From the NCBI GenBank assembly GCA_027604505.1, contig JADIIX010000220.1:1-26668 (forward strand): 26,668 nucleotides of DNA, written 5' to 3'. Each line of letters starts with the position of its first letter. Position 1 is the stretch's first letter. This DNA is from Gonapodya sp. JEL0774 (Eukaryota > Monoblepharomycota > Monoblepharidomycetes > Monoblepharidales > Gonapodyaceae). Below, piece after piece: positions 1 to 11,864 of the stretch. Below the pieces are notes generated by a model that worked only from the letters and a program-made list of their open reading frames with translations, did no database searches and was not told the DNA's origin. A program made the translations under genes and the position numbers.

Positions 1-430
1 GGAGCATGTTCCTTCACTCCCAAGCAATCACTTATCACCCTTGACATGTATTGTGTTGACTTTGAGAAGAAAATATAGATATCAAAATGTAAACTGTATG
101 GAGTCACAAATTCAACCCTTCGCCTAACACCGATCAGCACCCATCACCATTGGCCATCATGGGAGCGTGTACCTTCACTCCCAAGGCATCTCACATCAAC
201 ATTGACATGTATTTTGTTTGTTTTGAGAATAAAATGTGTGGAGTTACAAATTCAAAGGTTCACCCAACCCATATCACCACCCATTGCCATTTGTCATCAT
301 GGGTGCATGTTAGATCTAAACCAAGCCGTCTCACATCAACATTAATATGTAATGTGCTGGTTTTGTAACGAAAATTGGGACTGTTAGGTGTTTCAAGTAC
401 CGAGTTACAAATTCAAAGTTTTGGGCTGTA
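1..430. repeat. Degenerate tandem repeat, three copies, ~140-161 bp unit
   Basis: Three diverged copies are visible. The landmark GAGCATG/GAGCGTG/GTGCATG falls near 3, 163 and 303, and GAGTYACAAATTCAA falls at 101, 241 and 402. Between them run shared stretches such as TCACATCAACATT and CACCCATYRCCAT. Spacing alternates between about 140 and 161 bp, so copies differ by a roughly 21-bp indel. Short frames inside are not supported as genes. Confidence 0.75.
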
Positions 431-590
431 TCTCCAGTTTGCGCCAAAAACCCCTCTTTTCACAGGGGTAACTGTACTTGCCCCCTCACAAAAAACATTC
501 TACTACATATTGGGTTAGGTTGGGAGTGTTTGAGGCAGTTTGGAGGGGGTCATTAAAGGGTATCACAGTCACGCACCCCTAGTAGTAAGC

Positions 591-1110
591 AAGTTGCTCA
601 TTGACAAGACTCTCTTTGGAGCATCAAGTCATCCTCCCACTATGCCGGTTTAAGCACTGTAAATGTCCAACATTGCAGTTTTCACTGAAATGTTGTTGTT
701 TACATTCCCTGCACCATAGCCATGTGGCACCACAAACAGACAAGCACAAAACAAGTTGCTCATTGACAAGGCTCTCTTGGGAGCATCAAATCTCCCTTCC
801 ACTATGCTGTTATAAGCACTGTTATTGTCCAACATTGCAGTTTTCACAGGGATGTTGGTGTTTACATTTCCTGCACAATAAACCCTTTTCTCAAAATTAC
901 CCACAACCTACTAGGAAAACCATCCATCTTCTGTAGCAGGACACACCACCAACTGGTTTGGTTCCGAGATTGTGGGACTCTTTGGCTGTAGTGGTAGAAA
1001 ATCAATCCAAACTTACATTGAAATGATTCAACATGGGTCCTGACCAAACTGCAGTGGAACAGAAAAGGTGTTGCTCATTGAACAATCACAAATATCCCCA
1101 TGTTGATGTC
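591..1110. repeat. Second tandem repeat, ~162 bp unit, two good copies and a decayed third
   Basis: AAGTTGCTCATTGACAAG begins at 591 and again at 753. Both copies continue through GGAGCATCAA, CCACTATGC, AAGCACTGT, GTCCAACATTGCAGTTTTCAC and TTTACATT. A weaker third start (GTTGCTCATTGAACAA) lies near 1070, and a CACCACAAACAG block recurs near 728 and 1204. The unit differs from the array at 1-430, but its 162-bp period is close to the longer spacing there. Open frames across it are repeat-derived and are not called as genes. Confidence 0.75.
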
Positions 1111-2240
1111 ATCTTTACATTTTCAGCTCCATGGTACAAGCAATAAAAGTCATTTGTTTCACAGGTTTAGGCTGGAGATGTACCTCTTCTGGTCAGGATG
1201 GTGCCACCACAAACAGCAATGTCCAAGTGATGTTCAGATATGTTTAGTCAACCACCTGATGTGGGGCACAGCTGATGAGGACATCAACTTGATGTGATGG
1301 GGGGAGTGTGAGGGTTTAGCTGTGTAGATAGTGAATATATTCTACACCTTGGACACCATCATATGCTCCCGCCCCCTTTGATCCATCCCATGCAGTCCTT
1401 TACATGACCATTCAATCCACTCCAATGCTGCCTTTTTCCATTTGCCAAATTTAAGCTGTCCTTCTCTGTTGGTAGTTTGGTATGTCCTGATTCAATAAAT
1501 CTTTCCATGGCAGTACAACACCAGCACATCAACCACACTTTTGCGCTAGCAGGTGGTTTGAAAGGTCCATCTTGACCGGTGTCTGCTTTACAAAGTCGTC
1601 AATGGATATGATTTGTGAACACACCAACCGCAAGATCTGTAGCAAAAGCTCCACTGAGAGGGTTTGGTTTGTGCATGAGTGGTTGTTCTTGAAGGATGTG
1701 GTTGCAAGGTGGACACTTCCGACTAGTCATGTGAGAGCACTGGTGATGAGCAAAATTGTGCCAGCTTGAGAGTCCGAAGATATCAGCTCAAAATCGCATG
1801 GTCATGTCTGAGTTGGTCATGCCACTGTCAATTTTCAAGGTAACAGTAAGAGCGCAACCAGAAGATGAGTTCGTGGCCTTCATGAGATTTCAAAAAGAAA
1901 ATCTCGATGAAACGAGTGCAAATTCAATTACAACAGATTTTGGTATGAAAGACTTACTGATCATGTCTGCAAGTACACAGATTCTAAAGTGCACATGCCA
2001 AATGGTGTTTTCCTAAGTATTGAGTGAGACCCACTATCGTCTTTGATTTCAAACTATATGTCAGTTTTGATCAAGGTAAGCACAAGCGCAGTTTCACTAA
2101 CATTGAACTCCTTCGCGAGTACTTTATGCACCCAAAATTGCAGTTCTGGGTGGCACGGGAGGAGGGTCTAAGCCGAACAGATGTAATTCCACTGCAGGCT
2201 CCGAAACCAGTGCCTTCTCCTATGCACTGAAAGAAGGGTC
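1111..2240. other. No confident gene; weak plus-strand open frames
   Basis: Short plus-strand frames run at about 1572-1769, 1756-2016 and 2024-2230. The last two translate to plausible soluble sequence (for example PEDEFVAFMRFQKENLDE and FTNIELLREYFMHPKLQFW) and could be exons of one unrecognised gene or of a decayed element. I found no consistent splice chain joining them, and no family match. A GTAAGC site lies near 2074 inside the third frame. Confidence 0.2.
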
Positions 2241-5158
2241 TGGGTGGTAATGGACGGCAGGCTGACGACGTCATTGGTGAGACGCGATAAGGATGGCGGC
2301 ACGGAGGTCGCGATTGAAAGGGCTGGTAGGTCTATTGTGGGTTTCCGCGTCGGTTTGCGCTGGGGCAAGCTCTGGAATCTTCTGTCCGACTCTGTGAACT
2401 GCGTTGACGAAACGACAGTGTCTGCAACGCTTCTCAAGGCAGCACGCACTGGCATCAGAATACCATTGTGATACTCTGCCAGAAAGCTGGAAGTTGAGAC
2501 GAAGGTTTCCTCTTCGTCTTACACTGATTTGATCACAGGTGGATTCCTCGGTACATCCTTTGGATCTGGATGTCACAGAGGCGCGGCCAATTCCCCAAAT
2601 CTGAAGAGTCTTTTGCAAAACTCCGGTCGTCGAAAAAAGCGATTAGAAGTGTGCCCTTCCTTTCTTGATGCTGCTCTCTCTCCTCGTCTCTCTCCTCATG
2701 GATCTCCTGCTCACTCTCCCCATCAAGTTCCCGCTCGCTAAATTGATCACTTACAGAGGCGGATGTCTCAGGCAAATGAAACCGAACTGATAACCTCTTT
2801 CCATCAGGGCCAATACTTCTTGCTCTTGCTCGCTCAGGGTCCCTGCCTTCTATGACCGGTCTCGGCATAGACTCGGCCCGGGAACGCATTGCGATTTGAA
2901 TGGCTTTGGGAGAAAGTGGCGCTGGAGTTATAAGAATGGAGGGATCGGTTCCTGAGTGAGAAATTGCTCGGCGTCGTTGGAGGGCTGGGGTCCGCGAAGG
3001 TTCGTCGGGTTGCCCTCTAGACTCAGTTTCTGACTAGGACCTGTCGTCGCTGATGCAGAGGATCAGGATATCTTGATCGGTTCTTGACCAACAGGTAACG
3101 TAGATTTCGAGATGATGGCTCGTTGCACAGCCACCGACGACGATTTCTCCACTTGCGTAGCACCACAGCCTGCCCAGCGGAACGGTTTGTGGATACTGCT
3201 CCTTGCTTAGATCCATCCACAGGATCCGAAGCCTTTGACTGCGGCTGCTGCGAGCTTCTAGGAGCAGCTGCGCCTTGTACGGCACCCTTTCCCACTTCGG
3301 TTTTCTCGCCTTCTGTGGTGCAGACACTCTGACCTTATCCACACGGCTGCCGCCACTCGTGCTCATGCTTCCACTGATACTGCTTGCCAGCTCGCCGGAC
3401 GATAGATGCGGAGTACTCACTAACCCAGCCTTCCTCATCATCCGATACGTCCAGAAGAATACGAGAGGACGTCTAGGCCGATGGTAGTGAAGGCAGAAGT
3501 GGTGTGTGAGGGTGGATTGGTGCTGCCAGGACAGGAGGATATCACAATGTAGGCGTGACAGACTAAACATGAAAGGGAAAAGAGGGGAGCATTGAAGATC
3601 AGTTCTGCCAGGGTTCCCACAAAAGTAGGCGCCGCGTTCAAAATACACCTCATCGTGCTGCCCACTAGAACCTTTTGGTACCTCCTCGTCAACAACACTC
3701 CTCACAAACACTCTCACACTTGTTGGACTTCCTCCAACATTCATCTCTCTACTGCCCACATCCTCCACGCTCGGTACCCCCGTTCCAGAACTTCCATTAC
3801 GCCCTCCCACGAATCCCGCCGGACTCGAGTTCCGTGATCCAGGATTGTGATCCATGTCCTTCACAGATCGCTTGGCGAATCGGCGAGGTGGGGGTTGAGG
3901 CTGATACGCTTCCACTCTCGCCACGGCGGCGGCCAAGATGGGACTCACCAATTCCAAACCGTCTGCAGGCGCAACTGATATCACACCAAACGCTCTCGGT
4001 ACTATAGGCGCCTGGTGTGCTTCGGTTGGTGATGTCAGAATGGGTAGAGTCCACGGCAACGGCTCCAGAGCGGTAGAAGGCGCTACACTAACTGGGCCGG
4101 GCCAGATGGGTTTGGGGTACACCTGTGCTTGGTGCCGTTGCTGTTGTGGGGCTGCAACTGCAATCGCAACCAGATGCTGCTCTGCCGCGGCACCTCCAAA
4201 AGCACCCTTTGCGTCCACTGCTTCCGATGTTGCCGTGGGCAATCCTGTTATGTCGATCGTGGGCATCATGTTTGCGTGCATTTGGCCAAACGCATATGGA
4301 CCTCTCACATCGATCATCCCCATCAGTGTTGCAATTGACTGGGCTGTAGCTTGCCCTGGGAGTTGCGCAAACAAGTTGGCAGTTGCCCATATGTACTGGC
4401 TTGGTGCAAACTGCGGGGACAAGGGGAACGGAGCCTGAGCAAACTTCTGCTGCACGAATTGCTGTTGCTGAGTCAACTGCATGGCCATCACAGGCATCGA
4501 GGGAGGACCAGTATGGAAGGGGTCCTGCATCATGGGAGATACCACGGATGGAGCCACTTACGGGAACTGCAGTTGAGTTGGGTCCACCAGCTCCAGCAAT
4601 CACTGGTGTCACACCACCGTCCACCAGTGCATTTGTCCAGACTACCGGTATAGCCATCTTGTCTTTGCCCCCTTTTCCTTGAGCTCCCTGTCACTCGCAG
4701 CCACTCCAACCACCACCGTCGGTCTCAACCGCACCGCGCTCACTGGCACCCTCAATCCAATAGCCCCAACGATGGCCGCCGTGATGGTCCCCGCTTGAGA
4801 CGGACCCACCCGCCCAGGAGAAGTGGCGACCGTGTTTGCTCGAACCAGACTGGGGTTCCGAATGGCCCGGCGATACCACCCCGCATTACACTTGCCCGCC
4901 TTTGTAGTTGTGGAGTCGTCGGTCCCGCTGGCTGAGCGCCTCCAACTCCCGATACAGAGGCAGCCGTGACAACGGAGGTGACCTGACTTGCGACCGGGCT
5001 CGGGTCCTTCTTGGTGGCGAGACTTGCCGGCGGGAGACAGCACCATTGGGTGAGGATCCAGATGGCGATGTGGCGGCGCGGACGGGCCGTGGCCAGAAAG
5101 AGTTGGTGTTGCCAGTTGGGGACGAGTCGCGGGAGCGAGGGAAGGAGAGAGAGAACAC
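2168..5158 (-). CDS. Probable multi-exon gene for a disordered Q/P/S-rich protein, function unknown (ends approximate)
   Basis: No family is recognised. The coding signal runs on the minus strand through several frames that connect at plausible splice sites. One exon ends at 4744 before a GTGAGC donor; a clean phase-0 exon follows at 4687..4562 (GTAAGT donor); then a 37-nt intron (4561..4525) leads to an exon starting at 4524. That exon encodes MQLTQQQQFVQQKFAQ and a long Ala/Pro/Val-rich stretch to about 3650. Later segments include an acidic block (LLDVSDDEEGWVSEY, near 3450), a Q/S/K block (APRSSQQPQSKASDPVDG, near 3240), and near 2700 an E/R/Q-rich stretch (ERELDGESEQEIHEERDEE) likely to be helical. 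The composition resembles transcription or RNA-associated scaffolds, but that is only an analogy. The 5' and 3' ends and several junctions (about 3650-3500, 3200-3030, 2600-2450) are unresolved, and a frame slip may be present. Confidence 0.4.
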
Positions 5159-5268
5159 AGATCGGGCGGCTCACGATGAGGTGATGTGGGAGGGACTTTG
5201 GAAGGGGAACATATCGTTGGACAGTGAATGTCACGAATCGGTGCCCAAAACGACGATGGGAAACTCAC

Positions 5269-7535
5269 CAGTCGCTGCTCCCGTCACCTCGTCCACTTTA
5301 TTCCCTTTTCCTTCAATAACCCTTCCCTTGCTTGTCTTTCGATTCCTTCCGCCTTCTCCCCCTTCTCCTGCACCTCCTTCTTCTTATCCATGATCGCCAA
5401 CACACCGTCCATAACCCCAAGCCGTCCACTCTCCTTGTTCGACTGGGACTCGGCCACGAACCCCAAGAGCGACGAACCGAGTGAAGGGAGGGGAAGAATG
5501 GTGTGCAGGTCTGATACAGGGAACGGTGGTGCATACGATGGTCGCCGTCCTCCAGGTGAGAGTGAATGAAAGCCTAACCAACAAAATTATCGAAAGGAAC
5601 GCGAAACCATGAGCACCTCCGAAAGCGGGCGTCACAGCAAGAACACGGTCGCACGTACCATCGTCCACAACAAACCGTCCCTCCTCCCCTGGCAATACAT
5701 GACCACCCCCATACCCATTCCCCTTTCGTTTGCCTTAATTGCCACCACCGCGTTCCTCTCCCCCACACCGTCCTCCTCCATCATATTCACACTTCCGTTG
5801 GCTCCCGGCTCCCCTATTCTTACTCAGCTTCCGTCCCGTTAGCTTCGCGAACGTCCGATCGAGCAAATTCGGTTTCGCTGACCCTCGGACTCGGACGCGG
5901 CTTCGTGTCCTCCATATCACCTGTCCGTTCAACCACCGGCGCGCCCTTCCCCCCCGCTGTTGTCCCGCCAAGCGCCACGAACCACATCGTCATCGCTACC
6001 GACATGCAGTTCAAATTAAACACCCAGTCTCACAGTTCCCGTACTCGGCCGGACCAAGCTTTACCTCTTGGTGTGGTTCGGCGGGGATGCGGTCCGTCTC
6101 TGCAACGGTGCCGGTTCGGGACCCGTCGTCATTACCCCGGGGGTATGGTATTCGGCGCAGTGGATATGGACGTCCGGGGTGGAGACGGCGATGGCTGTTT
6201 CACGGGCCCAGAAGCGCGGGAGGGGGATGGGGAGGGAAGTTCGGCACCGCCGGGACCGTGAACAGCTGTGGCTGACAGTGCGTCCAGGGTACCGGTGCCC
6301 GACGCGGTACTGCGGTACTGGGCCTCGAGAGACCTCGGGCCCGTTGAGTGGGTTTTCCAGCCACCGTACTGTTTCCACCTCCATCGCCCGCCCCGAACCC
6401 GAAAAACGTTCCTGCCCGGTACGTGGTCCTCCCCCTCTCCTCCCCTCCACCTCCACCCCCCGCATACCTCCCCTCCCTCCCCCCGCCCCCGACGAGCACT
6501 GACGCCGCCGACGAAGTGTGACCCACCGCGACGCCAGAAAAAGGTGTCGCCGGAGGTACCGGTGTCGGAGTAGGCGCCGTGGCCACAAAGGTGAGCGACC
6601 TGTTGGACTGGCGCCATTCGAGCTTGTTGAGGAGGGACGCGAGGATAGTGGCGCGGGCAGCAGTCGGTGTCGGAGTGGGCGGAGTGCAAGCGCCGAGCGA
6701 TGGGAGTGCGTGGGAGGAGAGGAGGGAGGCACGGAGTGGGAGCGGGTTGACGTGGTGTGGCGGGGGATGGGGGTCGTCGGGGTGGTGGGTGTGGACGGAA
6801 CGGTAGAGGTGATGGTGGGTGGGGAAGAGACAATGGTGGTGGTGGTAGATGTGGAGGCCAAGAGGCGCGGGGCTTGGAGTGGTCGGTAATCGTGCTCAGA
6901 CCGGACAGGGGACAGGAGATGAAGGCTGTCCGCTTTGCCGCCGACATGTTGGACACGAGGCAGCTTGACGACCGGAGCCAGAAAACGAGTTGAACGGGTC
7001 TCTGTCTCTATACCCATCTCTACTCCTGTCCCTTTCCACCACGAAATCTGCACCTGCCTGTGTGGACCATGGCCTGCCGTGCTTGAACACTCTCCGTTCC
7101 ACGGTGGCCATGGGCAAGAGGTGCAGGCTCTATTGAATCAGGAGACGATGGAGGGGACACGAGCCGTGGGCGGTGACCGCGGTACGGGGTTCTGCGCGAT
7201 GGGGAGTTCGAGGTGACTCCATTGAGGGCGGATCCGTGTGGTGATGCATCCGCGATGTGCTGCAGTAGGTGGAGGGGAAAATGAAAATGGAGCTCAGTTC
7301 GTCCCGCACTGCAGGTGGGATCGGTGCTTTACAGTACTTACAATCATGAGCCGACTGTGGGGGACACATCCTGGCCCAAGACTACGGGTTTTATGGATGA
7401 CCTCAGGAGGCCTTTCCGTTTGTTACGGCTGAACAGCTAAAATAAGTTCGCCTCCGCTCTCTTCCGAAATCGAAATTTTATTACTTTCGCCTTGGTACGA
7501 GATACATTGTTTTCGACGATGATGCAAAGAGCATG
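5269..7535. other. GC-rich, low-complexity region open on both strands; gene content unresolved
   Basis: Long frames exist on both strands (for example minus 6061-7053 and 6132-6956, plus 5739-6275), rich in Pro/Gly/Arg/Ser as expected from GC-rich DNA with few stops. The best minus-strand segment is about 5284-5573, which ends in a Lys/Glu-rich helix (DKKKEVQEKGEKAEGIERQA) after a plausible acceptor. Minus 5820-6023 is a second candidate exon, with a GTAAGA at its end. Plus-strand frames 5609-5842 and 5905-6050 look almost as good. I cannot choose a strand, so no gene is asserted. C-rich runs near 6430-6490 are simple sequence. Confidence 0.3.
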
Positions 7536-7538
7536 TAA

Positions 7539-8101
7539 CTCCTTGGGAACTCCTCAGAGGAGATTCAAAAGCTGCGAATCGCCGAGGAACATGGACTAGG
7601 TGCTGCATTTATAATATTGGATGATCAAGATGGGCGTGAGCTTGGTGACAGTCATGGATTACACGCAAAGATTGTGAAGGTGAATGTGCTCATAACACCC
7701 AGTCAATATGAGACTATGATGCGGAGAAAAATAAAAACTCACGCGCTTGCAGTGTTTTGCGAAAACACGGGCTCACTAGACCTCTGGACAAGGACACAGG
7801 TTGCGCGAATGTGGAGAAATTAGTTCACAATTTGAGTGCGATCAGTGAGATTACCACTATTGAATTCGCAATCGTCGTAGGAGGGTACGTGAAGGCGATT
7901 GTTACCGTGCCGTTCACAGACGTTAAGCCTTCCTCGTGTAGGATCGTAAAGACAAGAACATACACCAGGGCAGATGATGGAAAAGCCATTGAGGAGCACC
8001 GCCATAATCCAGGTATTTGTATTGTTGGTGCGGTTTTAAACAAAGAGCATACCACTACTTCCACACCATTTTTTATGCACCAGTCCACAGCAGAGCAGTG
8101 A
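7539..8101 (+). other. Two adjoining open frames, unidentified; possible frame-broken gene
   Basis: The frame open from 7539 to 7823 reads as ordinary soluble protein (IAEEHGLGAAFIILDDQDG and so on). Coding character then switches to another frame from about 7800 to 8101 (VHNLSAISEITTIEFAIVVG and so on). No intron of normal size explains the switch near 7800: the only GT-AG pair there would be about 24 nt. The stretch may be a frameshifted remnant or two exons with boundaries I cannot place. No ATG clearly starts the first frame, and no family is recognised. It lies 270 bp upstream of the Cache-like sensor on the same strand. Confidence 0.25.
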
Positions 8102-8370
8102 TGAGAATGCCGAATCTTCACAAATGCGAAGACACGTGACCTGTTACAGTGCCGATCATCCGAGTTCGGCGGACCAGCAAGTCTGATTTTTGCACCCGTC
8201 TGTTGATATACCAGTTCACGTCAAGTCTCTTCTCACAACACATCTTAGCTGTTCTCTCAAACTTTAAATCACTGGGTGAGACAGTCACCTGACTTGACCA
8301 CTCGGCGAAAGGGCTGCCTGATCTGATTGGAGCCAAAGCCCCATCAGAGCAATCATTGCAACTCACTTCA

Positions 8371-10994
8371 ATGACGGACGTGTCTCCAATGACCGAATCG
8401 CAAGGTGGATCACCCAAGATCAAGAATTTCGGCATATCTCTCCGCATTGCCATCGCAACATTGGTAGCGATCAAGTGAGAGACGCTCAGATCCAAGATGC
8501 GTCTGCTCCTCTGATTAGACTTCACTCACATAGTGTCGTCCTGGTCGCCTCTGTCATATCCGCATTGTCGTATGTGGCAGCAGATAAAGCGAATACGCAA
8601 TCGATCACTCAAGGTACAGAAGAGTAGCACCAGGGTGGGAACCCAGACTGATAAACGCTTTGCTAGGGACAACCAGCATTCTTGAGTTAGCAGAATCGAA
8701 GCAGAGGGATACCTCAGCTCATGTCCTCTCGCATATGGGTAGGCGTTGATCAATGCTGATTGAGATTGGAGACCAATTGCCGCCATACATACCCTCCACC
8801 CAATATCAGACTCGTACGTGTCGAGCCTTATTTCAGTCGCCAACATAATCTCCAGTGCCGTTCAGATCGGTACTGTTGATCTTGAGGACTACGAGTATGT
8901 TCTTTTTTGGGCAGAACTATCTGCTCAAGTCAAAGTCAAAACAATTACGTTCTCGTCTCACCAATCCCAACACTCTCTCTTCCACTCACCACCAGTCGCT
9001 TCGGTCCATTCCTCGCCCTGACCGTCCGCGGGGTGGGCACGAAACTCCTCTTCGTCACCATATTCAACAACTCCACTCAAAACTTTGTCGGCGTTGGCGT
9101 CCTCGGACCCCCGGACGTACCCGTATATGGGTACCTTGTTGCCAACAAGACGTGTCAACTCTTTTGTGAGTGCTCACCTGTTTGAGGAGTTCTGGTGGAC
9201 CTATTCTCATAGTGATCTTATCTTTCTTTATCGTGAACGGAATAGGCCCCGTTGCTACCACAAACACGTCAGTAGTGTATTATCGACTGCAGCAAACCTC
9301 GAACGGGACCTTCTCCCTCGGAGGAGTGATCGCGAGGGTAAGTCTCTCCCAAACCATTGATTATTCCCATATCGGCGCACCTCCCAACACGTCCCAACTC
9401 CCACGACATGAAACACTCCACACCCCTTCCACTTTCCAGACCGCACCGGGCGTCCAGGCGTGGAAGCGCTCCTGGTGGTCCGCTGTCGACCGCACGCCGC
9501 CCAACACCATCTCCATCTCGAACCCCACGCTGGCCGTAGGAAACTCCATCGTGCCCATTATTCTTGCCCAATACCTGTCGTTTCCCATCTGGGACAGTCA
9601 GGGGAACTTTGTGGCTGGGGCTGCCATCATGTTCGCCGCGGCGGAGCTGTCATCACAGTTGGATATGCTCAAGGAGAAAGCAACCCCAAATAGCCTTTTC
9701 TACATTATCGCGCCCACGGGGCATATGCTGGGGATGTCGGGGTTGAACATATCGACGATAAGTTCGGTGAGTCAAGCTGAGTACGGTTTGGTTTCAAGGT
9801 GTTGTACTGTGCGAGGAGTGACATAATGTGGTGGTACGATATTTTCGTTTTGCAGCCGTTGATTTACAGAGACGCGGTCAACAACTGGGCTTTGAAAACC
9901 ATCTGGGACTTTTCACGCGATGAATACGCACTCACCAACATATCTGCGTCCACAATCCTCATGTATTCAGGGTTTAACTTGTCGAGGTTCGTTTTTGTTG
10001 GCATGACCATGACGGGAGTTTGACGGCATCCTGTTGGAGTTTACTTCTCATTTCTATCCTTCGACTCATTTGTCGCTCTGCTCGTTCCAGTGACTTTGGA
10101 GACGCCAACTTCCGTCAGAGTGGGTACTTTTTCCAAGTGACGAGCTACAGGCGGGCAAACTTCAAGTGGATCATTGTCAGCGGCGCAGTGGGTGCTTGTG
10201 AACGTTGAAGTTCTCTTTTGTGCAATACCATTGTTTACCAATACGGACTCACCCTTTTCGGATATTTCATCCATCCACCAATAACCCATGTTCCACTATA
10301 CGAAAAGCCAATGACCGATTACATTGCAAACAGTCTGGAGCTGCAGGAAAAACTCTCGGATGATTTGAACATGACAAATCGGAACATCATCATCATCTGT
10401 GAGTGATGTCGGTCGCATTGGAATAGCGTGGGGTTTAGGTTGGACTCCTCTCATTCGAGGAATGTATTCAAATGACCTTTCTTGAAAAAGCTGCGTGCAT
10501 CGTGATTGCAATGAGCTTTTGCAGCGCCGTACTGACAGAGGTCACCATCTTGCGGCCGTTCCACTACATGCTCCAGGTAATGGCAAAAGGTACGTCGGTA
10601 GATAGGCTCCTGCCACAAAGAATTCCCGCAATTTATAATGGTGCGGTACAATTTAGCCACCAAGTTTGACTTTTCCATGATCAAGGATAAATCCTTGAAT
10701 GGGAACTCGGACGCGCGGACCATTATCTCAGACGTTCGAGTGCTGCAAGAGCGGTTCGTTGAAATGCTCTTGGTGTTTGCAAATGCCGTGAAGCGTACGT
10801 GTTGTAGTTGACACCGCCTTGCCTAAGTGCCGACTAACGTGGATATGTGATGCTATTGTGTAGAAAACAAATTCTTGGCAAACAGGACTGTGTCGGCTGT
10901 ACCTCGGCCATCAATTTCTGTGGCCAAGGAATCTGCTGCACTCGTGGTTGAGAGGTCGTCAGCAATTGAGAATGTCGGGAGATTGGAGCAATGA
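8371..10994 (+). CDS. Transmembrane Cache-like sensor with HAMP-like juxtamembrane helix, no output domain
   Basis: Thirteen exons join in frame: 8371-8474, 8534-8613, 8667-8738, 8810-8948, 8996-9165, 9246-9337, 9440-9766, 9856-9986, 10091-10187, 10308-10398, 10491-10589, 10657-10794, 10864-10994. All introns are GT-AG, 47-120 nt, and the product is 556 aa. A short cytoplasmic N-terminus leads to TM1 (about residues 26-48). An extracellular region of about 375 residues follows, containing Cache-like blocks such as APGVQAWKRSWWSAVD and FPIWDSQGNFVAGAAIMF, then TM2 (about 430-452). After TM2 come RPFHYMLQVMAKATKFDFS and a helix VLQERFVEMLLVFANAVKQN, reminiscent of HAMP or signalling linkers. 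The protein stops about 35 residues later with no kinase, cyclase or GGDEF domain. ATG 8371 is the first Met of the open frame; 8389 is an alternative. The ligand is unknown. Intron 10188-10307 and the weak GTTC donors (after 8948 and 9986) are the least certain junctions. Confidence 0.78.
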
Positions 10995-11864
10995 AGAGCG
11001 CCTCGATGACAAGGGGAACATGATGTACTTGGCTTGTATAATCTTGGAAATAATAGTAGTGGCGGGCTCCTCTGAGTGAAGGGGTGGGCGATATGGTAGC
11101 TGTCTTGATAGCGGGTCGCTGGTTCTCCCTCTCTAATTCCGGCAATAATAAATGGACTCGCGAGACATATCTGTTGCACAGCCCAAAGGCCTGTACGGGC
11201 AACAACAAATGTTATTATAAGTACAAATATGAAGCTCCCTCAAAAGCTTAAAGCTCCGAAGAGCTTACCATAACGTTGATTTGAAGAAGATCCATATTCT
11301 GTCGCACCAGATCTCACATCCTGAATGACAAACGAAGATGTTCTAAAACCCCGCTCCAATGCTCATTGGTAAGTCATTACAGCCTGATCAGCAATTGAGA
11401 CGTATCTTAGGGATCATGGACTGATTTACGGGCACAGATGACCCAGAATGATGGCCGCTGACTGATGTTGAGTGCATCGTTGACTTCAGAGTCAATAAAA
11501 GTTTGAGCTTGTTGAGACTGCATAGACGATTGGAAACAGAGAGTGAAATCAGATCCCTTGATAAATAAGTGAACGGGATCGCCGAAGTGTCTGCAAAATG
11601 GGTCAAAGGACACTTGGGCGTCAATTCATGGGTACCCCATGAATTGAGGGTTGAGGGATTTCTCATTGTACGCCGAGCGCCTTAATTTCCATGCTTTTTT
11701 ACGCTCTTGCCGCTATCCCCCCCGTTCCCGCCCCCCCCACACCCCCCCCCGTACCCTTTACAGGCCCAAAGTTGAGAGGCAAAGCAGAGACTGACAAAGA
11801 TCAGTTGCCCTGAACAGGAACTAAGCACCACTGCAATCACAGCGCTGTCCGACTTTTGGCTGAC
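10995..11864. other. Intergenic; no gene seen
   Basis: The stretch lies downstream of the sensor gene stop. Only short frames without coding character are present. It contains one C-rich run (11717-11750). I see no RNA gene or clear terminator signal. Confidence 0.5.
11717..11750. repeat. Poly-C simple sequence
   Basis: Thirty-four bases are almost entirely C, interrupted by GTT, G and ACA. This is low-complexity sequence and prone to length variation or assembly error. Confidence 0.9.

Noticed and set aside
505-535. Telomere-like GGGTTAGGTTGGG
   Set aside because: It is a single imperfect occurrence with no array.
6061-7053. 330-codon minus-strand open frame
   Set aside because: It has Thr/Pro/Arg low complexity in GC-rich DNA, with a second minus frame open over the same stretch. 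Length alone is not evidence here.
7130-7369. Possible peptidyl-tRNA-hydrolase-like or other family match in frames near 7.1-7.8 kb
   Set aside because: Resemblance was limited to generic residues and no diagnostic motif was found.
8118-8846. Two minus-strand frames (8118-8525 and 8526-8846)
   Set aside because: Plus-strand splicing of the same DNA gives a continuous TM helix and coiled segment leading into the Cache-like region, so these are treated as shadows.
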